From contig JACTVC010000033.1 of the NCBI GenBank assembly GCA_018417955.1, positions 62,001 to 126,000 of the forward strand: a stretch of 64,000 bases of DNA. The letters are read 5' to 3'. Below the pieces are notes generated by a model. It did not search any database and was not told the DNA's origin. It saw nothing but the letters and a program-made list of their open reading frames with translations. Of the stretch, positions 38,076 through 50,056 are shown in pieces (positions within the stretch are counted from its first letter, which is position 1; the number at the start of each line of letters is the position of its first letter). The translations under genes were made by a program, and so were the position numbers. This DNA is from Laccaria trichodermophora (taxonomy: Eukaryota; Basidiomycota; Agaricomycetes; Agaricales; Hydnangiaceae).

Positions 38076-39476
38076 TCAGGCAGAGGAGTTCACGTTGGCC
38101 GTTTGTCTCCGCAGTTTTACTGTAACCTTCTGCATTTGGTCTGAGCTCTGCGTGGATGGCACCAAATACCCCCCTAAACTAGCCACCATCCCAATACGTT
38201 GTCCAGGGTTGACAGTAACCGATTGTACGCTTGCAGATGACGCACGTTTATGGTGTCCGACTGTCGGCGAAGAAACTCTCGGGGTAGGTGCCGGGGAGGT
38301 TACTGGTGCTCCGATAACCTGGACAAGTGCCTGCGTCTCTATGTTGTGTATCTCAATCGTACCGTTGGGAAGGAGGGTGGTGATGTGTGGATAATCAAGA
38401 CCTAGATGAACAATAATGATTTGATGGAGTTGATGCACCAATGAAAACTCACAAACAGCCTCCGGATGGCTGGGCCACTCGAGCGTTCCACGAACTGGGT
38501 CCCCGTCGCCGGTGATGAAGAGTCCCAGCGTGCTCGCACCTGTCCATGAGAGGATCAAGAATTCGCTGTTACCGATTACTGTGATCGAGGGTTTGACGAC
38601 AAATGGAGTTGGATCCGGGGCCTGTGACAAGGGTAGAATGGGGAACATAGAAGCTCCTTCAAGATCAACTACACTGTAGCAATTATTATCGGCGATACAC
38701 AGTGCTTTACCCATGCGGCGGGCGAGGGTTGCACCTTGGGGAAGAGGGATTTCCTAATATTTCCCGTCAGCTTGGGTTGTCCACTATGATTCTAATTCTG
38801 ACCTTGGTGTAGATTAATTTGTCCTTCAAGGTATACATCGCAATCCCGTTTCGCTTTATTACAGAAAAGTCCACAGGCTCTATGGATAAGCCTGGTGATG
38901 GAGAGGGACGGTTGAGGTGATTGGAGTCGACGGCGAATGTGACGACATGTCGGAGTGGTTTTATGGGGTAAGGATCTAAAGATGGGAGTGTGTAAAAGTA
39001 AATTTGGTGGTCTGCAAGAGGCGGTGTGGACGATAGTGAGAAATACAAATCATTAGAGACAGGAGAGAAAGAAATGTACTGAAGTACCAGCTAGGACCAA
39101 TGCTCGCGAAAGACTTGGGATGAGGACGATTTCATCAATTGGCTTTTCGCCAGGTACACTCTGGCGAGACAAGATGGTGTACGACTCGAGCTGGAACCAA
39201 GGTTAGTTATTATTTTGGGACTGATGGGGAGGAACTGACTGAGTTGGGGTCGCCAGCCCGTAAAGCAAAGCGTACAAGCTCGCCGTTTGAAAATCCAACA
39301 TATATTTCCGAACCTGGGTAACTCATGAGCCGCAGGCTTGAACGAAACACAGATTTCGACGAACCTAGCGCTTGAGCACATCGAATTTGAGCTCTTGCTC
39401 CGGATATTGTACCAACATCGTCTGTAATCAAACTTTGAATTTGGTACGGGGGAACGTCGACTGGGAGGGCTTGCAT
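38076..39476 (-). CDS. CNH-domain protein resembling the N-terminus of Vps3/TGFBRAP1
   Basis: Starts MQALPVDVPPYQIQSLI at 39476. Exons join as EIYVGFSNGELVRFALR, then (48-base intron) ESYTILSRQSVPGEKPIDE and IVLIPSLSRALVLA, then LDPYPIKPLRHVVTFAVD, SVIKRNGIAMYTLKDKLIY, EIPLPQGATLARRMGKALC, FLILSWTGASTLGLFIT, RGTLEWPSHPEAVCLDYPH and VASLGGYLVPST. This is the citron-homology beta-propeller of the Vps3/TRAP1/Vps39 group, which tethers endosomes as part of CORVET. Full family members continue for several hundred residues of clathrin-type helical repeats; here the frame stops after about 410 residues, at RRQTANVNSSA. A short alternative last exon is possible but adds only a dozen residues. So the gene is either a dedicated CNH-only protein or a truncated one. 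Confidence 0.7.
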
Positions 39477-39629
39477 GACGATGATGGCTGTTTGGGATTT
39501 GTTCCCAAGCTATTGGCAAACCTTTCGAGCTTGTTCAAGCTGATCAATCGGCATTTGCCGCTCCGGGTTCAGAAGCGCACACCCAACGTTTTGTCCTTTG
39601 GCGGCGTTGGCATTTAGCGTTTCTTCATC

Positions 39630-40175
39630 ATGACCCGGCAACTGAGGCACTGGCATTCCCTTAAAACCATCATACAACACCCACTTTCTTTTTTGAAAGG
39701 ACCAGGACGTCGCAACTCGCTCATGACAGGCAAATCTACCGAAACCTCGTCAGAACCCACGTCCGATGTTCAACTCGAACAACCTGTGAGTCCCCCTGAC
39801 TTTTATTCTTCGTCTATTCTTTCTGAATCAATTCCAGACGGAGACCAACCTGCCTGGCCAATCATCTTCGTCACGTAAAGGTCCTGGTCCATTCGGTGGT
39901 TCCTCGGATGAGGTGAGCAAAATATTGCCAGTCTAACGCCCCCGCTAAGAAACGACCAGGTTTCTTCTTCAAGCAACCCACTAGAAGGCTTTACGAAAGA
40001 GTTTCGTTGGGAAGATGAACCAGAATTGAAGCTGGACCTTTTGCCCCCACACATTTTGGCAGCCACCTCCAGAGCAAGCACCAGCCACCGGGAGAGCAAG
40101 CTCCTGGATCTTCCCTCATTCGCACCCCTTCATCTCGACACCATCGTTGCTTCCTCAGAGCCTTCTTCCCGTTGA
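39630..40175 (+). CDS. Small unknown protein, divergent from the CNH gene
   Basis: Not recognised. A start at 39630 gives MTRQLRHWHSLKTIIQHPLS, basic and possibly a mitochondrial presequence; an in-frame Met at 39723 (MTGKSTETSSEPTSD) is the alternative. Introns were placed at about 39787-39837 (GTGAGT..CAG) and 39913-39960 (GTGAGC..CAG). The final exon reads NPLEGFTKEFRWEDEPELKL, then LDLLPPHILAATSRASTSH, and stops at 40173-40175. About 150 residues (120 from the second Met). The conserved-looking FRWEDEPELKL segment and clean splice sites suggest a real gene. Confidence 0.5.
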
Positions 40176-40796
40176 TCTCGCCTCAGTTTTTTCATGGTCA
40201 CGTTTATGCTATCTGCCCCCGGACGCTTGCTTCACTCGCTTTTAGGATCTATTTATTCTACTCTGGTGCCGCATAATGATGCCTTATTTTGTTACTTGGA
40301 CTTGCACAGCGTTACCCTCACACTCTTTTATTTGCGTTTCTCCTCCAGTCCTCCTTCCCGTTCGTGCGTAATGCCAACCAATTATATGATCAGTAAGGCA
40401 GCAATGATAGGATAATATATTGTAATATTTCTTGCATTGGCCTTCCGTGTTATGGCTGACATGGCACCATTGGCACTCAACTTCTTGTGTGATCGAAATA
40501 ATTTGTTTCCGCTTCTCGATCGATCGTCAATAACACGTCCGCGCGCGTCAACAGTCCTTCTTGAGCGACAACCTCAGTCGTCCGCCGCCGAGGCCCGAGG
40601 GTAAGGACAGGCAAGCACTTGCTTAAACTATATATTGCCAAGAATATTCATTGACAGAAAGGGGTTGTAATGCGTGACCGTGTGAATATTGGTGCATTCT
40701 GGTTGTCTTTGCCACACTCTGCTCCCCTTGCAGCAAGTTTGCCGGACTTTCTCTCCTTCGCCAAGGCCCTCTTTGAGGCTGGAGCACTTCAGCATC
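40176..40796. other. Promoter region of the Num1/Mcp5-like gene
   Basis: About 620 bases with no supported gene. A pyrimidine-rich stretch lies at 40320-40370. The region should hold the 3' UTR of the small gene and the promoter of the large one. Confidence 0.35.
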
Positions 40797-43700
40797 ATGG
40801 CTTCAGCTGGTGCTCCTGTTCTTCCAGTAATGCCCGACTTTTCGGACCACAACAATCCTTTTTCAACCGCAGGCGACATGAGATTTCACTTACAAAACCT
40901 TCTCGACAGCAAGGAGAAACAACTGCAGCAAGCAGGCACTCTCGGGCAGCGGGTTCTTGCCCAGCAGATGGAATTGGAGGAGCGTATTAGGCAATTGCAG
41001 GAGATAGAGGCGGACAAGTCAGAGGATGATGAAATTGACGAAGATGCGCGTGAGCGGTATCGTGAACTTGCAGATACCATCTTGTCATGGGACTCGGAGA
41101 ATGCGCAGCTTTCTAATGCCTTTGGTGGCAGTTCCAAAGTACGTGCTTTTTTGCCTCATGCCACCAACAACGCGTGCTGACCTCATTATGCAATCAGCGT
41201 TTTACAAATGGCAAAACACCGTCACCATTACTATCCTACGCCGAACTACCCCGCGAAGAACCTGAACGTTCAAAGGCTTCTGCTGGCACCTCTGCCGCCC
41301 AATCGCGGCGGGCCAAAAATGCGGCTCATCGAGCTGATGATGTTGGTGCGTTGGCGTTACCATTACGTACTATCATCAACTCACTCTGCCTTCTCCAGAA
41401 TTTGCTTTTGAAATTGGCAGTGGATTACTCACAGAAGTTCGCCGATTACAGAGCCTCCTTGGTGAACGCGACAAAGCTATTCAGGACATGAAGGAAGAGA
41501 AGGATGACCTCGAGAAATCTGTTGAAAGCCTCAGAACTGCACTGAGACAGCAAGAACAAAGTGCAGGTATGTGAGATTCTTCGGATGTTTTGGGTATCGT
41601 CTCAACCTTTCATTAGACAAATACAAGGAGGAAAACTGGAATCTCGAGGTCACTCTTCAAGAGCTGCGAACGCAACTCGGCGACTCTCAGTCCTCGACTC
41701 AACGACTAGAATCTGAACACAAGCGTCTCACCAAGTCTCTGGCCACCGCCCGTGATGCTGGAGATCAAAACAAGAACGAAGTGGAGAGGCTGCAAAACAT
41801 TGTTGAAGAGATGAAAGCCAAGCACGAGACTGACATTGCCCAAGCACGGAAGCATGCAGCAGGCCTTGCCCGAGACAAATCTGACCTTCAGCAAACGATA
41901 GATACCATGAAGGCTGAGGCCGCTCGTGCTGGCCGACGTTTACCTCGTTTTGGTTCTCCGCTTACTCCGAATGGCGCGGAGGGCAAAGACTTTCTCACTC
42001 CAGCTGGGGATGATGCAGACTCGGATGTCTTCGGCCATACTGGTGGCGCTTCAACAAATAGGCGCAAGCTGGATACCTCAGGACTGTTTCCCCCTGACGA
42101 GTTTGGCGACTTCCCAGACTCTCCAGAGCAATCTCCCATTCGCCGCCCATTCTTGGCGGCAAATCATCCAAGTAATGAGATTGAGGCTTTACAGCAGAGG
42201 CTTGCACATGCCCAGAGGCAGATCAACACCTTGAAAGGATCATTGAATCGCGAGAAGCAGATGAGAATACGTCTCGAGAGTCCTGGCGGTCCAGTTGTTG
42301 ATGTTGATCTGGAGGAAGAAGCCATGGAGGACGAGGATACTCTAGAACCCAAGCGCGCAAAGAAACGATCTACAACACCTTTCAGAGTTGGTGGGCGCGG
42401 TGGCTCTGCCAGAGGACGCGGACGTGGAGGCAGAGGAGGCATCACCCTCATTCAACGGCTTGGAATGGCAGCCGGCAGTCCAGCATCCGACTTCAATGAT
42501 GACCATCCGCAGTGGTCTATAGAGCATTCTCCTCCTCCAGTCCCTCCCATTCCTATTAATTTTGACCAAGCTGATGAGGAGGAGCAATCCCAATTCTTTA
42601 GTGGAGATTTACCGGCAGACTTACAACAGCTGCAGCTTGAGGACCTCAATGAGCGAAATATCTCTCGTTCGCCGTCCCCCACGCCCCTGGAACCTCCTTC
42701 CAATCGCACGAGTGTTGACGGTATGGACCCTGCGTTCGCCAATGTGCTCAAACGGGTTCCCTCCAACGGTTCATCTTACAGTGGCAGTCCATTGCGCCAC
42801 GCGGTTTTGGGTCGCTCAGCACGTGGTGGCACTATCGGGCGACGGCCAAGAGGTGGCCTGGCATACAAAGAAGCACGCCCACCATCACTTGTAGACGCAC
42901 CAGAAGTTCTCGCTGCTGAGCTCGGCGTGGACGATTCTCTTAAGGGATATCACTCTTCTCCAATCAAAGGCGAACAGATTGTCGAGGAGGACGAGTTCCC
43001 AAGCTCGAAGAGGATTTCAGTCGAGACAGCCGAATTTGGTTGCCAGACGGAGATATCTGAGGAGGAAAAGACTATCATCATTTCTGAGGCACATGTCCCC
43101 CAGCAGTTGCCACCACCCATTCATATTTCCCCTGCAACTGTAAACATGGGCGTGCAGTCTGATTCTGAACCCATACCCATCAAGAAAAAGACTATGGACG
43201 TGATGATGCAGACTGATGAAGAGCCCGTGGTTGCCATACAAAGGTCGGAGATGGGCATGCAACATTCTCCTCAAGACACTCCCGTTCCCCTCGCGTCGAC
43301 TCCCGTCCTTGTTGAAAGTGGTGTGGGTACTGACCCTGTTCTCCAGCCCATAGCGCCTCTTATGGCTCAGGCTCAAGTTCAGACTCTTGCTGTTGAAAAA
43401 TTGGATATGGACAGTCAGACGATGCCCCAATCCCCCGTTACCAAATCATTCGGAATGGGAGTTCCTTCTGGGATTGTCGCTAGCGAGATGGGACGCCGAA
43501 CAACAGTCACGCAATATGACTTGTCGTTAGCACAATCAGCAGGCGATACCACCATTACACGGAACTTCCTGGCTGAGGTGGGTGACGAGGAGGAGGAAGA
43601 TGATGGTGATCAGACCGAGACGGGTGCTGATACTGATACGGATGCGGACATGGATGATTACCACGATGCTAGGCAGAGCATAATGATGTCGACACCATCT

Positions 43701-46064
43701 GGTGCAGAGTCGCGAGAAGATTTCCACTCAGTTCTGACGATGACGGACAACGACTATTCCGACTCTGAAGACGATGGAGAGAGCATCAAGGCATCGAGGA
43801 TTTCAAGTCGTGCCACAGGGTCATTCTCTATCGATGAGCAGCGGCCCCTGTCGACCTCCTCGTTCTACGACGATGTTCCTACAAGAAACGTGTCGTACGA
43901 GACGGTGGGTGTTTCAGCCGACCTGTTTGAACCGCCTGAGCCTATCGTGATTGAACCGCCTAAGCCTGAAGTCAAGGAGATGTCCATTCAGACCGATGAA
44001 TGGACTCCTCCAGCACCACCTCCAGTCGTCCCTCCAGTTTCACCCCCCATTGTGCCAGCATCTGCCCCTGGTCTTTATAGAGTTGGATCAGCAAAACAAC
44101 AATTCCAATTTGTTCTTCCACCACCACCTCAATCGACATCTTCCTTGGGGCCCTCTTCTTCAGCGGGTGCTGTACCTTCGCCTGTAAGCACTCCCCTTTC
44201 TGGGGTCTTCCGCGACTCTCCTGCAACCTTGAGTCGTTCGAGAACTTCTACATCAGACAGGCGTCAGTCGATTGAATCAATGTTTTCGTCAAGTGCTGGA
44301 GGCGAAGATTTACATAGCCATTCTCGTGTAAGCTCGAGTGGTCTACTCAGTGTGGTAGATAAGACAAAGCCTCCAATGATGGCTCTTCCTCCACCTCCCA
44401 AGCTCCCCCCTCCACCGAAGAGCATGCCACCCCCCAACTTTATACCAGAAAGGCGTATACCCACTGGCTCGACAGGGTCATACGATGTACCTCCTCCACG
44501 GCCGTCATCTCCTCCTCCCCCAGAGCTTATTCAGCGCGCAACAACGCCAACATTTGGTGCTGTGCTCAACCTTCCAGGTGGAAAGGCAAATTATTTCCGC
44601 CAAGGTGGATCAAGCATGCCTCCCTCTCAAGCTGGACTTCGGCAACCCCCATCCACCAGCAGCTTCAGATCTGCTGCCAATGCTGCCGCTTATGCGCAGG
44701 CCTCCCAAGCTCCTCACAATGCTTTGTCATCTCACAGCGTCAGGGAACACGAGAGGCGGGAGTTTTCCACGGTTTCCCTTGTGTCGGAGAGAACTAGGCT
44801 ATCGCCCCGCTCGTCAATGTCGTCTGACCACAATCCTTATGTAGAGGCTTCAACAAGAAGCAATGGCCCAGCATCGCCCAACAAAACAGCCGATATCACT
44901 CCACGTGCCAACAACGCTCAGTCAACAGATCCTGCTGTTATCCACGCCATCACCCAGACGATGATTGGTGAATTCCTGTATAAATACACCCGTCGCGCCA
45001 TCGGCAAGGGACACGGGGAGAGGAGGCACAAGCGCTTCTTCTGGGTGCATCCGTATACAAAAACATTATACTGGAGCTCTGCAGATCCCGGTTCATCCAA
45101 TGTATCAGAATCGAGCGCGAAGAGTGGTACGTTTGATTCTCCTATATCTTCATAAATTTCCTCTAAAGACCTTACAATTGTAGCCTATATCGAAGGCGTT
45201 CGATCAGTTCTTGATCCCAACCCCATGCCTCCTGGTTTGTATCAGTATAGCGTCGTCATTTCCACGGCTCAGCGAGAGATGAAGATTACCGCGCCTACAA
45301 AGGATAGGCACGATATTTGGCTCAACGTAAGTCTGTGCCAAATTTGCAAACAGTCGACTTACTACTTTGTTTTCTAGGCTTTAAAATACCTGCTCTCGCG
45401 ACCGAGCAACACCAACATGACGTCTCCTGGGGATCGGACCGTGATCCCGCAAAGTCCCAATGAGTATACAGACGATGAACGCCGGCCGCCGATGGTGTCA
45501 AGCCCTGAGAGCCAGCGGAGCGCCCGGAGTCAGGAGGCTTGGAATATTACGCCTCGAGGACAGCGGAGTCGATCCCAGCTTTCCGTCGGCAGGTCCGTTA
45601 GTAAACGCTCCGGAACACCTGCCCTTGAATACCTGAGGTGGAACGGCCCTGAGAGCCCATATAGCCCAGATAGATCCTTCGTGGATGTTCCTGGTCATGA
45701 TGATGACGACCTGGATTTTGAGCTTCATGGCAACTCACAGTCTGACGATGGGTTTGAAGGATTAGAGAATGTTCGCGCATGCTGTGATGGTCGTCACACC
45801 GTAGGCCATTCAGGAAGGCATCATAACCACAATCATCACAATCACGCTACTGTTAGCCACCGCCGCAGCACTGACAACCAACATCTTAATCCTCATCCAC
45901 AACAACCGGAACGTCCTTCCTCGCCTGCATGGTCATTCCGGTCAAGGACAGGTAGCGCCCAATCACACGAGGGTGGTATCTTTTCATGGGGCCGCGGCGA
46001 CGATGGCAAGCTCCGATTTGGCTCTCGGAGGTCCACCAAAACATCAGTGCCAATTCACGACTAA
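40797..46064 (+). CDS. Nuclear migration cortical anchor, Num1/ApsA/Mcp5-like, PH domain
   Basis: Cortical protein that holds dynein at the cell periphery for nuclear positioning and links mitochondria/ER to the cortex. Starts MASAGAPVLPVMPDFSDHNN. The N-terminal third is coiled coil (FHLQNLLDSKEKQLQQAG, DKAIQDMKEEKDDLEKSV, EEMKAKHETDIAQARKHA). The centre is long, acidic and Ser/Pro-rich, with an Arg/Gly patch (GGRGGSARGRGRGGRGG) near 42390-42440 and a set of QTD/QTE-like motifs at 43030-43440 and near 43980. The Mcp5-type PH domain spans about 44960-45400: MIGEFLYKYTRRAIG, KRFFWVHPYTKTLYWS, IEGVRSVLDPNPMPPGLYQ and KDRHDIWLNALKYLLSR. The tail has a His-rich patch (RHHNHNHHNHATV). Five short introns. 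About 1,660 residues. The PH domain in this form is diagnostic. Confidence 0.92.
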
Positions 46065-46379
46065 AATAATAATCTATCAATTTGCTGTTTCACTGCTCAC
46101 ACTCCCTGGATCTGGTCGTCTTTCTCTCCTCGTTATTTTGGCCGTTGTTATGCTCAAGCTATGATCCTTTTAGTTGGCTCATCAATTTACCCTCCTTTTT
46201 CTTTATTTCATCTCCTGTTCGCTGTATCCAGTTATCTTGTGTCATCACCACAACTGAATATCACTCCTTTAATTAGTTAACATATGTGTTTTAAATCAAT
46301 TCCAGGGCTCCACAGCTCCATCTCGACGAAATGCCGCCATCAAGCAAGATGGGTATGTACTTACTTTCCGGAGGCAGCC
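46065..46379. other. Convergent spacer between the Num1-like gene and SEC24
   Basis: T-rich spacer of about 315 bases between two convergent stop codons. No gene is seen. Confidence 0.4.
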
Positions 46380-49300
46380 CTACCATGGTGAGCCTCTAAG
46401 GTTTACACCTCCACCCAAAGGCCCTCCCTGTTTTAGCTGAAGGGGAAAATTCACATAAAAAACGACGAAAAAGAGAAAGGCTTCTTACAACAGTCAAAAT
46501 CTGTTGATGGACGATGGTCAGATCTAATTCGTGATGACGTAAGAAGGGTGCAGCAGATGTGGAAAAGCGTTTGGGCATACAATCGAAGTATGACATAGCG
46601 CCATTATTCCTGTCCTCGACCAGCATATCACTGAATTCTATTTCGATGCCGTCGAGGTTTTGTCGTGCAATATACATCCTGACCAACCGCCCTCTTTGTT
46701 GAAATCGGTGAGCTAGGATGTTTCGCACTTGGTTTGAGAGGGTTGTGTTCAGTGCGGGAAGCTGATGCTGAATAACTGCGAATCAGCGAAAGACAAAGAA
46801 GTACGAACACTCTCTTACAGTGCGCGGACTAAGTGTCATTATATCATCTACTCCGAATAAATCCTGTAAGAGTTGGGGCGACGCGCTAGAACCGACCCAA
46901 AAGATCATCATTTCCTCATTATCTAAGATGCACGGATAAGCACAAAATTTCATTGCCTAAATGAGGCGTACCAATCAGGTAGATCCCACTTGCTTCCATA
47001 CACTGGTGGCTAGCCCGCATGCAAAATGGATATATGATTGTCTCTTTATCGATACCGTCCGAACCTTCAGTGTAAAAGGGTACGGCGGTGCTATCGTCCA
47101 GATCGTGGAGAGCGAGCAATTGGGGATACAGATGATAAATAGTAGTCCGCGGACTCATAGACATTATTCTGTGTATCTCATAGTTTTGCACGTCAGATGA
47201 AACTTGACGAGCTGCAGGGGTTCTATGAATTAGTATATACATGTTGTTTTTTGCTCAGGACTTGAAGTACCTTTCAGAGGCTTGCTTTTTTGGAGTGCGA
47301 GTATGAAAGCGGGTAGAGCTTTAAACGCCTCTGGAAGAATCAACTAAACCCAAACATTCAATTCGTGGTGTCCAACATTATTATAAAAAAACAAAGTCGG
47401 ACCTGAGTTGCACGTGTCCCAGCTGCACATTGATCGCGGTACCCAAGAAGGAGAGAAGAGCATTTCTCTGTGAGGTCCTCACGGACGGTAGACATCTTCT
47501 GTGATGTCAATTGAGACATGGCTGCGACCCGTTTCTCGAATCAGGGATTCCTAGCACTGTTATATCAAAACGCACCTTCTCTCGCCAGGTGACATACCAA
47601 AGCCTCCATGTCCGCATATTGAAACACATTTTGCGCCAGCTGCACAACGACCATAGCCAGGTTGCACACTCGCACCCTACGCTTCCCCGAAACCGTAGTG
47701 TACAGCAATGCACACTGTATGTGTGCGTATCCACGAGGATCGAGTGTTCCAGTGTGCTCAAGCTCGACCGATATGGCCTTGTCCGCGTCGAAGATGCCGA
47801 AGTCAAGGTCTGTCGGTGAGCGTCGATTAAAGTTTCCGTAGTGATTAGATATTCGAAGTCCTGTCGATTTCCAATTACATGTTGCACTACACCCGTATGA
47901 AGTGATGTATACCTTTCGAAGTTCGTACTTTCATCGTACAATTATAACCCTGCCACCGGCGCATAAGCCGCTGTAATTGTGAATCGAGAACGTGGGCGTC
48001 ACGGTCGGGCTCGAATCGAGGGAGGAAGAAAATCTCGCCCCCAGTAAGGGACGCTACCACACCTACAGAACCAATGTCCATGAAAGAATTGGGGCCAAGG
48101 AAAAGGCTGACACCAACGCCTTCTTCAGCACATTCAGTGCCAATTCGTAGCCACGCCTTATCACGCGGTTGATGCAATGTCTTCTCCTTGTCGGTATCAT
48201 ACAGGTCCGCTTCTTTGGGTTGGTCATGTAACGCACCCAAACCAAGACTCGGCCTCGTGCATTGAAAGACGACAAGGTGACCTCCACGCCCAGCCTAACA
48301 GTGCATAAGCAGATAGTAAAAGTAGTCAGCAAGAAGCGTACAAGAGAGGCCAATCCTGCGTATATGGCCGATCCTAACGCGGAATCTCGTGTTGTTACAT
48401 TACTAAATCGTCGAGGAATGGCCTTAAGTAACCCTTCGATAGACGTCCTACGACCAGAGAGGTTTGCGTTAGAAACCGGGTTAACAACGAAACACATACC
48501 GACCCTCAACTGGGTTTACAAATAGGCCTTTCTGCAAAGGTACAAACACCTCATCTATGTCCGAAACGACCAACATTGATGTCATATCTGACTAGTCAAG
48601 CGTTAGCCTATCTCATCTTAAATTGGACAAAATATAACTGGACCGCACAGAGAGATCGTAAAAGTGCAACGTCTGGTCAAACGTTAGGATGGCGATTCGA
48701 CTTTCCGGAGGGAAACATGCATATCCATCTTCCACACCGTACAGCATCCGTCGTAGTGATTCACAGGCAGCGTGCAAGAATCCAGAAATCACAGCATCAC
48801 TCGATACGTCGAGTGCAAAGAAATAGTTCATCGGTTCCGGTTTTCTAGCACCTGAAGGTTGTGGATCCATGGAGAAGGATTGGGATAAGGTTGGAGGAGG
48901 TTGCTGTGCCCAGTACTCTTCTGGCACAACGAAGTCCACAGTCCCTTTGTTCAATTCAGGTCGTTGTGAATGGTCCAGTCGCATTAGGTTGGCATCTAAA
49001 TTACAAAAATACTCTGAAGAAACTGATGGCAAGGGCCATCAGAAACCTTCCTTGCGTGAATAGCTAAAAGAACAGACCTTCGGTTTCCTGTTCACAAAGA
49101 TTGCATTTCCACTTGATGCCGCCAGCGACCCAGGTACACCAAGGGTTAATATATGATCTACACCTCTCACAGCGCGGGGGGCCAGCATCACCAGTCTCGA
49201 TGAGAGGTATAGGTTCTTCCCGTGGGTCGAGGTCAGCAAACGGTTGAAGCACAGCAGCTAATGGTATATGGCATGCCGATGCAAGCTTGGAGGTGCTAGG

Positions 49301-49661
49301 CATATTCCATGTCGACATTCGAATAAATTTGGGAGATGCATTGCCTGTAGCTGACTTCAGCAAATGCCCTAGAGTTTCAGACCGGCGAGGGGTGCACCTT
49401 GATCAACCACTACGAAATCCGAAGTACATAGCGGGGCATGCGATCCCGGTAGAGTCATGTATACCTTGTCCTGCCATCCATGCTGGTCAAATGAGATTGA
49501 CTCAATGGGTGAAGGGATCTGGAGTGGGTCGATCCGGGGCCGGAGACCTGTTTGGTGAGTTCAATTCCGACAAGGATGACGACGACAAAGAGATATCTAC
49601 CTTTGTAGTCGGTACCGGCTGAGTGAGGTGGTTGCGGGATATGGTTTGAGTGAGCTTGCAT
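46380..49661 (-). CDS. SEC24: COPII coat cargo-binding subunit Sec24
   Basis: Partner of Sec23 in the inner COPII coat; binds export signals of cargo at ER exit sites. Starts [19 protein letters not shown] at 49661. A 53-base intron leads to [19 protein letters not shown], then [20 protein letters not shown]. The zinc finger reads [12 protein letters not shown] and KWKCNLCEQ. The trunk domain includes [19 protein letters not shown] and [19 protein letters not shown]. Downstream are [31 protein letters not shown], the helical and gelsolin regions ([15 protein letters not shown]-type), and near the C-terminus [19 protein letters not shown] and [16 protein letters not shown]. The last exon gives [18 protein letters not shown] and the stop at 46380. 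The long Gln/Pro-rich N-terminus of animal Sec24 is absent. Many introns. Confidence 0.93.
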
Positions 49662-50056
49662 TCTTTACCTCCAACGCGGAAATTCCGACGAAAGTCGACC
49701 AGTTGTTTGTCCACTACCCTGGTATCAAACAAGTCCTAAGTACTTACAGAAAACGACCTATGTATACAGTTGTGCGACAAAAGCGATAAACACAGAAGGA
49801 TCAACCAAGCAGACATGCATACACTACACTGGCAAGAACGTTGCCCAGAATGAGAAGGCTACACGAGGGAAGAGATAGAGACAGCAGGAAAGAAACGAAA
49901 CTTTTTCATTCTAAATGATATCGTGAGTGGCGTTGAGGAATGGATAGAGATTTGTTAGATTCGGAACGTCGTTGAGTCGGGTAATAATGCCCGTGCCGTG
50001 TGAAGAGGGAAAAAAGGACAGGAAGGGGTAATATTGCCACAGTCAGATTGCAAGTC
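49662..50056. other. SEC24 promoter region
   Basis: About 395 bases upstream of SEC24 and downstream of the phosphodiesterase, both on the minus strand. A GTAAGTACTT at 49739-49748 (read on minus) could be the donor of a 5' UTR intron of SEC24. No gene is seen. Confidence 0.35.
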
